Origin: an alpha proteobacterium L41A
GTDB taxonomy: Bacteria; Pseudomonadota; Alphaproteobacteria; Caulobacterales; Caulobacteraceae
Length of the DNA: 64,000 nt
Assembly (NCBI GenBank): GCA_000335735.1
Contig: AMYY01000005.1
Span: forward strand, 1-64,000
Direction of reading: 5' to 3'
Positions 8,251-17,491 of the stretch are shown here, in pieces. A program made the position numbers and the translations under genes. Under the pieces are notes generated by a model. The model saw nothing but the letters and a program-made list of their open reading frames with translations, did no database searches and had not been told where the DNA came from. Position 1 is the first letter of the stretch. Every line of letters starts with the position of its first letter.

Positions 8251-8985
8251 TTAAGCCGCCAGACGCTCCTGCGTCCAGACCCGCGTGAACCGCACCAGCA
8301 GGTCCTCCGCCGCCGAGGGGACATCGGACGACGGCTCCAGCGTCACGAACAGATGGCCTGCCGGCCGTGATCCGCGCGCGGGCAGGCCCAGGTCCTTCAA
8401 CCGCACCCGCACCGGCGCGGCCATGTCGGCGGTGATCCAGGCCGAGCGCGTGCCGACAGGGGTCTCGATCTCCACCCGCCCGCCGTCGGCCATCAGGCGA
8501 CGCTCGACGGCCCAGGTCATGAACAGGTCGTCGCCGACGACCGACAGCCCGTCCTCGGGCCGGATCAGCACCGACAGATACAGATCGCTCCCGTCCGCCG
8601 CCCCGCGCCTCAGCCGCAGATGATCGCCGCTGCGCAGGCCCTTGGGCGCCGTGACCCGCACCGTGCGCGCGCCCAGCCGCACCTCGACCTGACCCCCGGC
8701 TAAGGCCTGCATCGGCGACAGCACCAGAACCGGCGTCGGCGCGGGCCGCGCTGTGGGCGCGGACAGGGCGGGGCGAGGGGGCTGATGCGCCTGGATCAAC
8801 CGATAGGCCGCGATCACGCGCCGGAACCGCTCGGCGTCCCCGCCGGCCTGATCCGGCCGCGCCGCCTTCACCGCCGTGCGGAAGGCGGCCTTCAGCGTCG
8901 ACGCATTGACATCGCCGTTCAGCCCGAGGATCGACAGGGCCTCTCGGACGCCGGACACATCTGAAATCGAAACAGGCGCGCTCAT
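8251..8985 (-). CDS. Degenerate J-domain protein with DnaJ C-terminal domain
   Basis: A 244-aa protein. Residues about 12-68 follow a J-domain (helix pattern [12 protein letters not shown], then [12 protein letters not shown]), but the HPD loop reads RPD (43-45), so the histidine needed to stimulate DnaK is missing. A Pro/Ala linker follows. Residues about 88-235 match the DnaJ/CbpA peptide-binding domains ([43 protein letters not shown]). There is no G/F region or zinc finger, so it is CbpA-like in layout. It is immediately upstream of aroC. It may bind clients without recruiting DnaK; that is inference. Confidence 0.8.
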   Translation of the reverse strand: MSAPVSISDVSGVREALSILGLNGDVNASTLKAAFRTAVKAARPDQAGGDAERFRRVIAAYRLIQAHQPPRPALSAPTARPAPTPVLVLSPMQALAGGQVEVRLGARTVRVTAPKGLRSGDHLRLRRGAADGSDLYLSVLIRPEDGLSVVGDDLFMTWAVERRLMADGGRVEIETPVGTRSAWITADMAAPVRVRLKDLGLPARGSRPAGHLFVTLEPSSDVPSAAEDLLVRFTRVWTQERLAA

Positions 8986-9095
8986 GCCGTCACCGTTCGC
9001 CCATCAGGGTCAATGGGGGGTTAACCCTGACGGCGACACGCCCGTTTTTGACCTCGATCATTCCCAGCCGGACCCGCACGGACTACATCACCCCC

Positions 9096-9770
9096 ATGAC
9101 CGCATCCTTGATCCCGCCCAGCCCGTCGCGTGAAGAATACGCCCGCGACTATGCCGCCGCCCTGGCCGCCAATGGCGACGAGACCATCTTCAATCGGCCC
9201 GAACCGATCGGCCTGTTCGTCGAATGGCTGGCGGACGCGAGGGCGCACGAGCCGAATGATCCCAACGCCATGACCCTGTCGACCGTCGACGCCGACGGCC
9301 TGCCCGATGCGCGGATCGTCCTGCTGAAGGACGTCGATGCGCGGGGCTTCACCTTCTATTCGAACAGCGAGAGCGCCAAGGGCGTCGAACTGGCCGGTTG
9401 CGCGGCGGCCGCCCTGACCTTCCATTGGAAGTCGCTGCGTCGCCAGGTGCGGGTCCGCGGCGCGGTCGTGCCGGTCACGCCGGCCGAGGCCGACGCCTAT
9501 TTCGCCAGCCGCGCGCGCGAAAGCCGCATCGGCGCCTGGGCCTCAGACCAGTCCCGCCCCCTGTCGGATCGCACGGTGCTGGAAGAGGCCGTGGGTCGTG
9601 AAACCGCGCGCTTCGATGGTCAGGAGGTGCCGCGCCCGTCCCACTGGACCGGCTGGCGTGTCGTGCCGCGCTCGGTCGAGTTCTGGCGTGATCGCCCGTT
9701 CCGCCTGCATGACCGATTGCGTTTCGACCGCGACGGCGAGGCCTGGCGCTCAGGCCGCCTCTGGCCCTGA
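9096..9770 (+). CDS. pdxH: Pyridoxamine 5'-phosphate oxidase
   Basis: A 224-aa FMN enzyme that oxidises pyridoxamine or pyridoxine 5'-phosphate to pyridoxal 5'-phosphate. Family motifs include [58 protein letters not shown] and the C-terminal [19 protein letters not shown]. The ATG at 9096 is preferred to an upstream one because it places the family N-terminus (acidic, then [13 protein letters not shown]) normally. The gene stands alone and is convergent with queA, 7 bp apart. Its product is the cofactor of many amino-acid enzymes; no link to nearby genes is implied. Confidence 0.96.
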   Translation: MTASLIPPSPSREEYARDYAAALAANGDETIFNRPEPIGLFVEWLADARAHEPNDPNAMTLSTVDADGLPDARIVLLKDVDARGFTFYSNSESAKGVELAGCAAAALTFHWKSLRRQVRVRGAVVPVTPAEADAYFASRARESRIGAWASDQSRPLSDRTVLEEAVGRETARFDGQEVPRPSHWTGWRVVPRSVEFWRDRPFRLHDRLRFDRDGEAWRSGRLWP

Positions 9771-9777
9771 CCCGCGA

Positions 9778-10863
9778 TCAGTCGCGGAACAGCAGCGATC
9801 CGTCGCCGTAGGAATAGAAGCGATAGCCGTCGGCGACCGCATGGGCATAGGCCGCCTTCATCGTCGCCGTGCCCGCGAAGGCGCTGACCAGCATGAACAG
9901 CGTCGACTTCGGCAGGTGGAAGTTGGTCATCAGCACATCGACCGCCCGGAACCGATAGCCCGGCGTGATGAAGATGGCCGTGTCGCCGTGGAAGGGCTTG
10001 ATCTCGCCGTCCTCGGCCGTCGCGCTTTCCAGCAGCCGTAGGCTGGTGGTGCCGACGCAGACGATGCGCCCGCCGTTCGCGTGGACGGCGTTCAGGGTGG
10101 CGGCGGTTTCAGGCGACACCTCGCCCCACTCGCTGTGCATCTTGTGATCGGCCAGGTCGTCGGCCTTGACCGGCAGGAAGGTGCCGGCCCCGACATGCAG
10201 CGTCACCGCATGGGTCGAGACGCCCTTGGCGCGGATGGCGTCCAGCAGGGCAGGGGTGAAATGCAGCCCCGCCGTCGGCGCCGCGACCGAACCGTCATGC
10301 TCGGCGAACACGGTCTGATAGTCCGACCGGTCGCGGTCGTCCTCGGGCCGTTTGGCGGCGATATAGGGCGGCAGGGGCATGACCCCCACATCGCGGATCG
10401 CATCGTCCAGCGCCGGTCCCGCCAGGTCGAAGGTCAGGGTGATCAGGCCGTCTTCCCCCTTGGCCGTCACCGTCGCGTCCAGTCGCCCCAGGTCGCAGGC
10501 GCCGTCGCTCGTGTTTCCGAACCGGATCCGATCCCCCGACTTGATCCGCTTGCCGGGCTTCATGAAAGCGGACCAGACGTCGGGCGCGTCGCGGTGATGC
10601 AGCGTCGCCTCCACCTCGACCGTCAGGGTTTCGCCCTCGGGCCCGATCCGCTGACGCACGCCCGACAGACGGGCGGGAATGACCCGCGTATCGTTGAACA
10701 CCAGGGCGTCGCCGGGCTGCAGGAAGTCCGGCAGATCGCGAATGATCCGGTCTTCCAGCGCGCCGCCTTTCACCACCAGCAACCGTGCGGAATCGCGCGG
10801 ATCGGCCGGGCGCAACGCAATCCGGTCCTCGGGCAGGTCGAAATCGAAATCGGCGGTCTTCAT
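9778..10863 (-). CDS. queA: tRNA preQ1(34) S-adenosylmethionine ribosyltransferase-isomerase
   Basis: A 361-aa QueA, which moves and isomerises the ribosyl moiety of SAM onto preQ1 in tRNA, giving epoxyqueuosine. Recognisable blocks are [24 protein letters not shown] at the N-terminus, [28 protein letters not shown] and [19 protein letters not shown]. The start at 10863 gives the usual [12 protein letters not shown]. The rest of the pathway (queC, queE, queD) lies about 11.5 kb away in its own operon; tgt is not in the window. A 346-bp region with a hairpin and direct repeats separates it from dadA. Confidence 0.97.
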   Translation of the reverse strand: MKTADFDFDLPEDRIALRPADPRDSARLLVVKGGALEDRIIRDLPDFLQPGDALVFNDTRVIPARLSGVRQRIGPEGETLTVEVEATLHHRDAPDVWSAFMKPGKRIKSGDRIRFGNTSDGACDLGRLDATVTAKGEDGLITLTFDLAGPALDDAIRDVGVMPLPPYIAAKRPEDDRDRSDYQTVFAEHDGSVAAPTAGLHFTPALLDAIRAKGVSTHAVTLHVGAGTFLPVKADDLADHKMHSEWGEVSPETAATLNAVHANGGRIVCVGTTSLRLLESATAEDGEIKPFHGDTAIFITPGYRFRAVDVLMTNFHLPKSTLFMLVSAFAGTATMKAAYAHAVADGYRFYSYGDGSLLFRD

Positions 10864-11037
10864 CGCGCGCTCTAATAGGGCGCTCCGACGCGCCGCGCCA
10901 CGCCGCAACGCCCTGCCATCGCATCGTCGGCGCCCCGCTGTCTGATTTCCAACGGGTTTTCGCGCCCGAACGGCGTCTAACCGACCGCGCCCCGGCCGTG
11001 TGCTAGACTGGCTGGCGATCTTTGACAGCGTAAGTTC

Positions 11038-11071
11038 AGGCGGAAGGGACGGCGAAGTCCCGCTCGCGCCT
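11038..11071. other. Hairpin in the queA-dadA intergenic region
   Basis: AGGCG (11038-11042) pairs with CGCCT (11067-11071) and GGGAC (11046-11050) with GTCCC (11057-11061), giving a two-part stem closed by GGCGAA. It lies between the dadA 3' end and the queA start (both minus strand), right after the direct repeats. No T-run follows, so its role is open: mRNA end, attenuator or none. Confidence 0.35.
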
Positions 11072-11090
11072 CACCCGGATGATGGCGCCG

Positions 11091-11195
11091 GATTAGACGA
11101 ATTAGACACTTTAGACGGTGAATTCCCGTCCGCTGCCCAAGGCTCGACCATCGCGAGATTAGACGAATTAGACTCTTTAGACGGTAAAATTCCCC
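11091..11195. repeat. Two 38-bp direct repeats with internal 9-bp TTAGAC periodicity
   Basis: A block beginning GATTAGACGAATTAGAC at 11091-11128 recurs at 11157-11195, exactly 66 bp later, with few differences. Inside each block TTAGAC occurs three times at 9-bp spacing (starting 11093, 11102 and 11111; 11159, 11168 and 11177). The copies lie just beyond the dadA stop. The rest of the 346-bp intergenic stretch (10864-11209) shows only the hairpin at 11038-11071 and presumably the queA promoter. Confidence 0.75.
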
Positions 11196-11209
11196 GCCGC
11201 CGTCTGATT

Positions 11210-12496
11210 TCAGCTGTAGCCCGGCGCGAACGCCCCGGCCCAGGCGCCATAGCGGTTCAGCGACAGATCGCGGGTCTCGATCTCGGGCGCCTTGCCGTCG
11301 ACCATGTCGGCCAGAACCCGCGCCGAGCCGCACGCCATGGTCCAGCCCAGGGTGCCGTGGCCGGTGTTCAGATAAAGCCCCGGAACCTTGGTCGCGCCGA
11401 TCACCGGCGTGCCGTCCGGCGTCATCGGACGCAGGCCCGACCAATAGCTGGCGCCCGCCAGATCGCCGCCGCCCGGAAACAGGCTGCCGACCGAATGGGC
11501 CAGGGTCTCGCGGCGGACGGCGGGCAGGGTGTTGTTGTATCCCGACAGCTCGGCCATGCCGCCCACGCGGATGCGGTCGCCCAGGCGCGTGATCGCCACC
11601 TTGTAGCTCTCGTCCATGACGGTGGAGACGGGCGCCCGATCTTCGTTCACGATCTTGGCCGTGATCGAATAGCCCTTCACCGGATAGACCGGCAGATCGA
11701 GACCCAGCGGCTTGGCCATCATCGGCGAATAGGAGCCGAGCGCCAGGATCACCAGATCGGCCGTCAGGGCGCCCTTGCTGGTCAGGGCGCCGGTCGCGCG
11801 ACCGTCCGTCATCGTGATCGACTGGATGTCGGTTCCGGTGTGGAAGACAACGCCGCGCTCTGCCGCCAGCTTGGCCAGGGCGTTGGTGAACAGGAAGCAG
11901 TCGCCGGTCTCGTCATGCGGCAGGCGCAGACCCCCGACGAAATCGACGTCGGAGGCGGCCAGGCCCGGCTCGGCCGCGATACAGCCTGCGCGGTCCAGAA
12001 CTTCACACGGCACGCCGGCGGCCTTCAGCACATCGACGTCCTTGTGCACGTCGGCCAGCTGCTTTTCGGTGCGGAACAGCTGCAGCGTGCCCTGCTGGCG
12101 ACCGTCATAGGTGATGCCGGTCTCGCGGCGCAGCAGGTCGATCTGGTCGCGGCTGTATTCGGCCAGACGCACCATCCGGCTCTTGTTCAGCGCATAGCGG
12201 TCATGGGTGCAGTTGCGCAGCATGGCGACGGTCCAGCGCACCATGGCCATGTCCAGACGCGGCCGCACGATCAGCGGCGCGTGGCGCATCAGCAGCCACT
12301 TCATCGCCTTGACCGGGATCGACGGCGCAGCCCAGGGCGCGGAATAGCCCGGCGAAATCTGCGCGGCGTTGGCGAAGCTGGTTTCCAGCGCCGGACCGGC
12401 CTGCCGATCCACCACCGTGACCTCATGACCGGCTTGGCTGAGATACCAGGCGGTGGTGACGCCGATGACGCCCGACCCAAGCACCAGAACCCGCAT
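11210..12496 (-). CDS. dadA: D-amino acid dehydrogenase small subunit (DadA-type)
   Basis: A 428-aa flavoprotein that oxidatively deaminates D-amino acids (typically D-alanine) to 2-oxo acids at the membrane. The N-terminus [19 protein letters not shown] is the FAD-binding GxGxxG fold (residues 3-21), followed by EVTVVDR. The C-terminal [20 protein letters not shown] is the second flavin-contact motif. Length matches DadA. It is divergent from an Lrp/AsnC regulator 135 bp away, as dadA often is, and a RidA protein is nearby. Related DAO-family dehydrogenases exist, but the whole-length similarity and context favour DadA. Confidence 0.92.
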   Translation of the reverse strand: MRVLVLGSGVIGVTTAWYLSQAGHEVTVVDRQAGPALETSFANAAQISPGYSAPWAAPSIPVKAMKWLLMRHAPLIVRPRLDMAMVRWTVAMLRNCTHDRYALNKSRMVRLAEYSRDQIDLLRRETGITYDGRQQGTLQLFRTEKQLADVHKDVDVLKAAGVPCEVLDRAGCIAAEPGLAASDVDFVGGLRLPHDETGDCFLFTNALAKLAAERGVVFHTGTDIQSITMTDGRATGALTSKGALTADLVILALGSYSPMMAKPLGLDLPVYPVKGYSITAKIVNEDRAPVSTVMDESYKVAITRLGDRIRVGGMAELSGYNNTLPAVRRETLAHSVGSLFPGGGDLAGASYWSGLRPMTPDGTPVIGATKVPGLYLNTGHGTLGWTMACGSARVLADMVDGKAPEIETRDLSLNRYGAWAGAFAPGYS

Positions 12497-12631
12497 GTGA
12501 CGTTCCCAAGCCCAATGTTGTTATTCGTCGCAAGCTAGCGCCGCATGGATCGACGATCCTGCCTGTTTGCGCAAGGATCGGGCGCTGATAGAAGCGTAAC
12601 GCAATAATCTGCGGCTGAATGGCGGAAACTT

Positions 12632-13081
12632 GTGTCCCTGCTCGATCCCCTCGACCAACGCCTCCTTCAACGGCTCCGCGCCGACGGGCGCATCAGCAAT
12701 GCGGACCTGGCCTCCGCCGTCGGTCTGTCGCCTTCCGCCTGCCTGCGGCGCGTGCGGCGGCTGGAAGAGCGTGGGGTGATCCGGGGCTATGCCGCCGTCC
12801 TGGCCAACGACAGCGACGACGGCGTCGTCGCCTATGTCGAGATCACGCTCGAGAAGCAGACCGACGACCACATGCGCCGGTTCGAGGCGGCCGTCCGCAA
12901 CCACCCGGAAATCCGCGACTGCTATCTGATGGCGGGCGAGGCCGACTACATCGTCCGCGCCGTCGCGCCCGACATCGCCGCCTATGAGGTGATCCACAAG
13001 GACGTCCTGTCGCGTCTGCCCGGGGTGTCGCGCATCCACTCCAGCCTGGCGATCCGCAACGTCCTGGCGGCGCGCGCCTGA
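12632..13081 (+). CDS. Lrp/AsnC family transcriptional regulator
   Basis: A 149-aa feast/famine regulator. Residues about 4-50 form the winged helix-turn-helix (LDQRLLQRLRADGRISNADLASAVGLSPSACLRRVRRLEERGVI), and the C-terminal half is the RAM ligand-binding domain (VVAYVEITLEK, DCYLMAGEADYIVRA). Translation begins at a GTG (12632). It is divergently transcribed from dadA across a 135-bp spacer, so it most likely controls dadA in response to an amino acid such as alanine. The spacer shows no unambiguous operator by eye. Confidence 0.92.
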   Translation: MSLLDPLDQRLLQRLRADGRISNADLASAVGLSPSACLRRVRRLEERGVIRGYAAVLANDSDDGVVAYVEITLEKQTDDHMRRFEAAVRNHPEIRDCYLMAGEADYIVRAVAPDIAAYEVIHKDVLSRLPGVSRIHSSLAIRNVLAARA

Positions 13082-13132
13082 AACGGGCTGAAACGGGCTG
13101 AACCTTCCGGCCCGGTCGGGTGTTGTGGCGGC

Positions 13133-13609
13133 ATGAAAGCCCTCGACCTCCTCCCGTCCGCCCTCATCGGCGCTGTCGCCAGCGCCCGCTCCATGACCCC
13201 GATGGCGGCCCTCGCCACCGCCGAACTGGCGCACAAGCCCTTGCCCGGCCGCGTCTTCCTGCTGAACCGGCCGCTGTTCAAGTTCGGCGCCCTGGCCATG
13301 GGCGTCGGCGAACTGCTGGGCGACAAAATGAAGTCCGCGCCCGATCGCACTGTCTTTCTCGGCCTATTGGCCCGGGTCATGAGCGCGGGCATCGCCGGCG
13401 CCGCCCTGGCCCCTCGCGGCAAGGAGAAGCTGGGCGCCGGCCTGGCGGTCGGCACGGCCGTGCCGCTGGCCTATCTGACCCTCTCGGGGCGCAAGAAGGC
13501 CATGGCTCGCATCGGCCAGACCAAGAGCGGCCTGATCGAGGACGCCCTGATCGTCGGCGCCGGCGCCCTGGTTGTCGGCCTGACCGTCTCGCGGTTCAAC
13601 TGCCCCTAG
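13133..13609 (+). CDS. DUF4126-type small membrane protein
   Basis: A 158-aa protein with Gly/Ala-rich hydrophobic stretches at about residues 8-30, 52-62, 76-95, 100-118 and 136-155. The N-terminal pattern LIGAVASARSMTPMAALA and the overall length resemble the DUF4126 family of small integral membrane proteins of unknown function. It follows the Lrp regulator by 51 bp on the same strand; that spacer contains a short tandem repeat of AAACGGGCTG. A role in amino-acid use could be guessed from context but is not supported by the sequence. Confidence 0.75.
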   Translation: MKALDLLPSALIGAVASARSMTPMAALATAELAHKPLPGRVFLLNRPLFKFGALAMGVGELLGDKMKSAPDRTVFLGLLARVMSAGIAGAALAPRGKEKLGAGLAVGTAVPLAYLTLSGRKKAMARIGQTKSGLIEDALIVGAGALVVGLTVSRFNCP

Positions 13610-13670
13610 CCGCTCGACAGCCGGGCCCCGGCGGCGATAGGTGAGGGACGTTTTCGAAGGACCCTCGCCC

Positions 13671-14015
13671 ATGATCACCCGCATCCAGCCCGGCGCCCGC
13701 ATGAGCGAGGCCGTCGTCCACGGCGACACCATCTATCTGTCCGGCCAGGTCGGCGAGCCCGGCGACGACGTGGCGACGCAGACCCGAACGGCGCTGGCCG
13801 AGATCGAGGCGCTGCTGGCCGAGGCCGGCAGCGACAAGTCCAAGATCCTGATGGCCCAGATCTGGCTGGCGGACATCGCCGACTTCGAGGCGATGAACGG
13901 CGTCTGGGACGCCTGGGTCGACACCGCCAACCCGCCGGCCCGCGCCACGGGCGAAAGCCGGCTGGCGTCCCCCGACTACAAGGTCGAGATCATCGTAATC
14001 GCCGCCAAAGCCTGA
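13671..14015 (+). CDS. RidA family enamine/imine deaminase
   Basis: A 114-aa RidA/YjgF-like protein. The conserved arginine that binds the substrate carboxylate is in PPARATGES (about residues 85-93), and the beta-sheet motifs VVHGDTIYLSGQVG and QTRTALAEIEALLAEAG are typical. RidA proteins hydrolyse reactive 2-aminoacrylate and other imines to 2-oxo acids and ammonia. Its position 1.2 kb from dadA, whose reaction produces imino acids, fits a detoxifying role in the same pathway. The start at 13671 (MITRIQPG) is preferred to an ATG-like codon 10 residues earlier. Confidence 0.88.
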   Translation: MITRIQPGARMSEAVVHGDTIYLSGQVGEPGDDVATQTRTALAEIEALLAEAGSDKSKILMAQIWLADIADFEAMNGVWDAWVDTANPPARATGESRLASPDYKVEIIVIAAKA

Positions 14016-14056
14016 TCGCGGTTGACCGGGCGGGATGCAGACTGCAAACCGCCGCC

Positions 14057-15739
14057 ATGCTTCAGAACCTCGAAACCCTCGCCCGCGAGGCCAAGTCCTG
14101 GCCCTTCGAACAAGCCCGCAACCTGCTGGCCCATGTTCTGAAGAAACGGTTGGGCGAGGCCGAGCGAGCCGAAGCGCGCGCCCTGATCGACGCCGGCAAG
14201 GCGGATGAAGCCCTGGCGGCCTTTCCCGCCTTGCAGCGCCCGGTGATCCTGGAGACCGGCTATGGCCCGTCGGGCCTGCCGCACATGGGCACCTTCGGCG
14301 AGGTGGCCCGCACCACCATGGTGCGCAACGCCTTTCGCGCCCTGACCGGCGACCACTGGCCCACGCGCCTGATCGCCTTCTCCGACGACATGGACGGCCT
14401 GCGCAAGGTGCCCGAGGGCGTGCCGAACCCGGAGATGCTGCGCGAGGACCTGCATCTATCCCTGACGCGGGTGCGCGATCCCTTCGGCACCCACGACAGC
14501 TTTGGCGCGCACAACAACGCCCGCCTGCGCGCTTTCCTCGACAGCTTCGGCTTCGACTATGAGTTCATGTCCTCGACCGAGACCTACAAGTCGGGCCGGT
14601 TCGACGCGACGCTGCTGACGCTTCTGGAACGTTTCGACGCGGTCCAGGCCATCATGCTGCCGACCTTGGGGGAGGAGCGCCGCGCCACCTATTCGCCCTT
14701 CCTGCCAATCAGCCCGATCACCGGCCATGTGCTGCAGGTCCCGACCCTGGCGCGCAACGTCGAGAAGGGCACGATCACCTTCGAGGATCCCGCTGGCGAG
14801 CCGGGCAACCGCACCGAGGCGCCGGTCACGGGCGGCCACGTGAAGCTGCAATGGAAGCCCGACTGGGCCATGCGCTGGGTCGCGTTGGACATCGACTACG
14901 AGATGTCGGGCAAGGACCTGATCGAGAGCGTGCGCGAAAGCTCCAAGGTCTGCCGCGCCTTGGGCGGCACCCCGCCCGAAGGCTTCAACTACGAACTCTT
15001 CCTCGACATCGAGGGCAAGAAGATCTCCAAATCAAAGGGTAATGGCCTGACGATGGACGAGTGGCTGCGCTACGGCACGCCCGAGAGCTTGTCGTGGTAC
15101 ATGTTCCAGTCGCCGAAGTCGGCCAAGAGCCTGCACTTCAACGTCATCCCGCGCGCCATCGACGACTATCTGGCCTTCATCGAAAGCTACAAGACCCAGG
15201 AGCCGGCCAAGCGGATCGACAACGCCGTCTGGTCGATCCATGCGGGCGATCCGCCGACCCACACGTCGCCGGTGTCCTTCGCCCTGCTTCTGAACCTGGT
15301 CGGCGTGGCCAACGCCTCGACCAAGGACCAGCTGTGGGCCTATTTCGCCAAATACCTGCCTGACGCCACGCCGCAGAACGAGCCTCTGCTGGATCGGCTG
15401 ATGGACCACGCGCTGAACTACTACGAGGACTTCGTGAAGCCCTCGAAGTCCTATCGCCTGCCGGACGACAAGGAGAAGGCGGCGCTGCTGGACCTGGCCG
15501 AACGGCTGAAGGCGCTGCCGGCCGACACCACCGACGGCGAGCTGATCCAGAACGAGGTCTATGCGGTCGGCAAGGCGCATGCGTTCGAGCCGCTGCGGGC
15601 CTGGTTCGGCGCGCTCTACGAGGTGCTGCTTGGCGCCAGCCAAGGCCCGCGCTTCGGTTCGTTCGCCGCCATCTATGGCCTGCCGCAGACGATCGCCCTG
15701 ATCGAAGCGGGCGCAAACGGAGAACTGGCGCAACCTTGA
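14057..15739 (+). CDS. lysK: Class I lysyl-tRNA synthetase
   Basis: A 560-aa class I LysRS, which charges tRNA-Lys. The Rossmann-fold HIGH-type motif is GPSGLPHMGTFGE (about residues 73-85) and the KMSKS-type motif is KISKSKGNG (about 323-331). The C-terminal third is the alpha-helical anticodon-binding domain. Class I LysRS, otherwise mainly archaeal, replaces the class II enzyme in alphaproteobacteria such as Caulobacter, so its presence supports the taxonomic assignment. It follows RidA by 41 bp. Confidence 0.95.
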   Translation: MLQNLETLAREAKSWPFEQARNLLAHVLKKRLGEAERAEARALIDAGKADEALAAFPALQRPVILETGYGPSGLPHMGTFGEVARTTMVRNAFRALTGDHWPTRLIAFSDDMDGLRKVPEGVPNPEMLREDLHLSLTRVRDPFGTHDSFGAHNNARLRAFLDSFGFDYEFMSSTETYKSGRFDATLLTLLERFDAVQAIMLPTLGEERRATYSPFLPISPITGHVLQVPTLARNVEKGTITFEDPAGEPGNRTEAPVTGGHVKLQWKPDWAMRWVALDIDYEMSGKDLIESVRESSKVCRALGGTPPEGFNYELFLDIEGKKISKSKGNGLTMDEWLRYGTPESLSWYMFQSPKSAKSLHFNVIPRAIDDYLAFIESYKTQEPAKRIDNAVWSIHAGDPPTHTSPVSFALLLNLVGVANASTKDQLWAYFAKYLPDATPQNEPLLDRLMDHALNYYEDFVKPSKSYRLPDDKEKAALLDLAERLKALPADTTDGELIQNEVYAVGKAHAFEPLRAWFGALYEVLLGASQGPRFGSFAAIYGLPQTIALIEAGANGELAQP

Positions 15740-15802
15740 CGCTTCGTCAGGGTTGTTGAGTGATGCCATTCTTGGATGGACGGAGCCAGGGGAGGGGCGA
15801 CG

Positions 15803-16192
15803 TTGCGTTACGAGGTCGACGAGACGAATAAGATCCTGCTGGTCGACATAGCCTCCGCCGGCCCCGCCGACCGGGTGCTGGAAGCGACTGTCGATCTGAT
15901 CACGCGGCGGCCCGAGCTGTGCAGCTGGGACTGGATCGTCGGGTGCGAACCCATGACGGACGACGCTACCGTCCAGCACCTGGATGAACTCGCCAAAGCC
16001 TGGGGTCCGCCCCCGCCCGTCGAAGCCGTGACGGTCTTCATCTCGCATGACCGCATGCTGCATCTCTGGGCGAGGGTGTTGGACTTCCAGTTCGCCCGAC
16101 GCAAACATCTGATCGAACGCGACATTGATGCGGCCAAGCGGCTGGTGGCGCGCCGGCAAGGCGCACGCGCAACGAAGATGAACGGAAAATAA
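15803..16192 (+). CDS. Conserved hypothetical protein (possible STAS-like fold)
   Basis: A 129-aa cytosolic protein of unknown function. It begins with a beta-hairpin-like LRYEVDETNKILLVDIASAG and continues with alternating strands and helices (AVTVFISHD), ending in a basic tail. The layout is reminiscent of small STAS/SpoIIAA-like proteins, but no diagnostic motif is present. The TTG at 15803 is chosen because AGGGGAGGGG lies just upstream; an in-frame ATG at 15776 has no such site. It lies 63 bp beyond lysK. Confidence 0.6.
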   Translation: MRYEVDETNKILLVDIASAGPADRVLEATVDLITRRPELCSWDWIVGCEPMTDDATVQHLDELAKAWGPPPPVEAVTVFISHDRMLHLWARVLDFQFARRKHLIERDIDAAKRLVARRQGARATKMNGK

Positions 16193-16269
16193 CGGCGAAG
16201 CTCCGGGAGCCTTCAGGTTCGTCCGTGCATTCTCCCCTCATCGGCAAACGCGCTGACAGGAGAAGAGTT

Positions 16270-16743
16270 ATGTCGAACAAGATTTTCAAGACCGGTCTGG
16301 CCACCGCTGCCGCCCTGGCCGCTATGGTGACCGCCGCCCCGATGTCCGCCCAGGCTCAGGCCAACGGCGTGACCAACTGTGACGCTCCTGGCGGTCGCCA
16401 ACGTGCGGGCGCTCTGATCGGCGCCGTCGTCGGCGGCGTGGTGGGCTCGAACCTCGCCCGCAACGAGCGGACGGCCGGCACCATCGTCGGCGCGGGCGCC
16501 GGCGCCGCTGCCGGTTCCTATATCGGCTGCAACCAGCAGCGCGCCCGTGCTGCGTCGGCCTCCAGCGGCGCCCAGTATCGCGCTTCGTCGAACCTGCGCA
16601 TCCGCAGCGGCCCCGGCACCAACTATCGCCAAGCCGGCATGCTGTCGGCCGGTCAACCTTTCACCGCCGTCGGTTCGCAGGGTGAATGGGTCCAGATCGC
16701 CGGCGGCGGCTGGGTGAACGCCCACTACGTCACGGCCAACTAA
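16270..16743 (+). CDS. Secreted glycine-zipper and SH3 domain protein
   Basis: A 157-aa exported protein. Residues 1-30 are a signal peptide ending MSAQAQA. Residues about 42-85 form a glycine-zipper segment (GALIGAVVGGVVGSNLARNE, then GTIVGAGAGAAAGSYIG), likely membrane-inserting or outer-membrane associated. Residues about 100-157 are a bacterial SH3 domain (SSNLRIRSGPGTNYRQAGML, GEWVQIAGGGWVNAHYV) that may bind peptidoglycan. AGGAG precedes the ATG by 7 nt; an upstream in-frame ATG would bury the signal peptide. It is followed directly by a strong terminator. Confidence 0.85.
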   Translation: MSNKIFKTGLATAAALAAMVTAAPMSAQAQANGVTNCDAPGGRQRAGALIGAVVGGVVGSNLARNERTAGTIVGAGAGAAAGSYIGCNQQRARAASASSGAQYRASSNLRIRSGPGTNYRQAGMLSAGQPFTAVGSQGEWVQIAGGGWVNAHYVTAN

Positions 16744-16765
16744 GTTCAGTTCGCCGTTAATCGAA

Positions 16766-16797
16766 AGCCCCGTCCGGTTCGCCGGGCGGGGTTTTTG
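16766..16797 (+). terminator. Rho-independent terminator after the SH3 protein
   Basis: CCCCGTCCGG and CCGGGCGGGG form a 10-nt-arm GC-rich stem with a TTCG loop, followed by TTTTT. It lies 22 bp after the stop codon at 16743. It may also serve as a boundary for the convergent S24 gene. Confidence 0.9.
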
Positions 16798-16804
16798 CTG
16801 CGTG

Positions 16805-17440
16805 TTATTGGCTGACCCAAAGGATGCGCGCCATCCATTCGATCTCACGCCGCGGCACGACCCTTGGCGGATAGTCGGGATTGATCGAGGCTAGGGTGAC
16901 GGCGCGGCTGGTCAGGCTGGTGACCTCCTTGGCCACGGTTTCTCCGCTGGTCAGGCGGGCGACGACGCGGTCGCCCCGCCGCACCTGCGTCGCTTCTTGA
17001 TCCACGATGACGCGGTCGCCTTCGCGATAGAGGGGCGACATCGAATCGCCGGTGATCTGAAGGCTGAACAGGGTGTCTTTCGCGCGCGGCAGATCGGTCT
17101 GATCCCAGCCTTCGCCGACCGGCAGGCCAGCGTCGTCGAAGAACCCGTCCTGACCGGCCTTGGCCAGACCCAGCAAAGGCACGCTGGTCGGCGCCTCCGG
17201 CGCGTCTTCTGCCAGCACCGCAAACTCCGACAGCGACAGGCCAGTCGCCTGAAGCACCAGCGTCATGCTCTCGGTCGAGGGCCAGCGCGGACGCGGCGGA
17301 TCGCCGGGCCCGAAGCGTTTTGAGGGATTGAAACTCGTCGCATCCAGACCGGCCCGACGCGCCAACCCCGACGGTGTCAGACCTTCACGCCGCGCCAGGG
17401 CGTCGACGGCCTTCCAGAGTTTGGCGTGGGATAACGGCAT
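16805..17440 (-). CDS. S24-family LexA-like transcriptional regulator
   Basis: A 211-aa two-domain regulator. The N-terminal 60 residues look like a helix-turn-helix domain (LTPSGLARRAGLDATSFNPSKR). The C-terminal half is an S24 peptidase-like domain: an AG dipeptide in LAKAGQDG as possible cleavage site, GDSMSPLY with the catalytic serine, and GETVAKEV with the lysine. LexA itself has a different N-terminal wing and would be elsewhere. Such proteins act as self-cleaving repressors of phage or stress genes, or as non-cleaving sensors. No phage genes surround it. A short TAGG-N8-CCTA repeat at 17483-17498 upstream is a weak operator candidate. Confidence 0.83.
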   Translation of the reverse strand: MPLSHAKLWKAVDALARREGLTPSGLARRAGLDATSFNPSKRFGPGDPPRPRWPSTESMTLVLQATGLSLSEFAVLAEDAPEAPTSVPLLGLAKAGQDGFFDDAGLPVGEGWDQTDLPRAKDTLFSLQITGDSMSPLYREGDRVIVDQEATQVRRGDRVVARLTSGETVAKEVTSLTSRAVTLASINPDYPPRVVPRREIEWMARILWVSQ

Positions 17441-17491
17441 GGTTTTCCAGCGAGGATTCCCCACGAGAATACGGCGGTTTGCTAGGAATTT

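Noticed and set aside
11091..11195. The direct repeats as a CRISPR array
   Set aside because: Only two units with one 28-bp spacer, internal 9-bp periodicity and no cas genes.
11000..12538. A 512-codon plus-strand frame through the direct repeats and opposite dadA
   Set aside because: It is antisense to dadA and its composition is that of a shadow frame. The LDELD repeat part alone might be coding but has no supporting start signal.
16805..17440. The S24 regulator as a prophage repressor or LexA itself
   Set aside because: No phage genes are nearby, and the N-terminal domain does not look like LexA's; it is kept as a generic LexA-like regulator.
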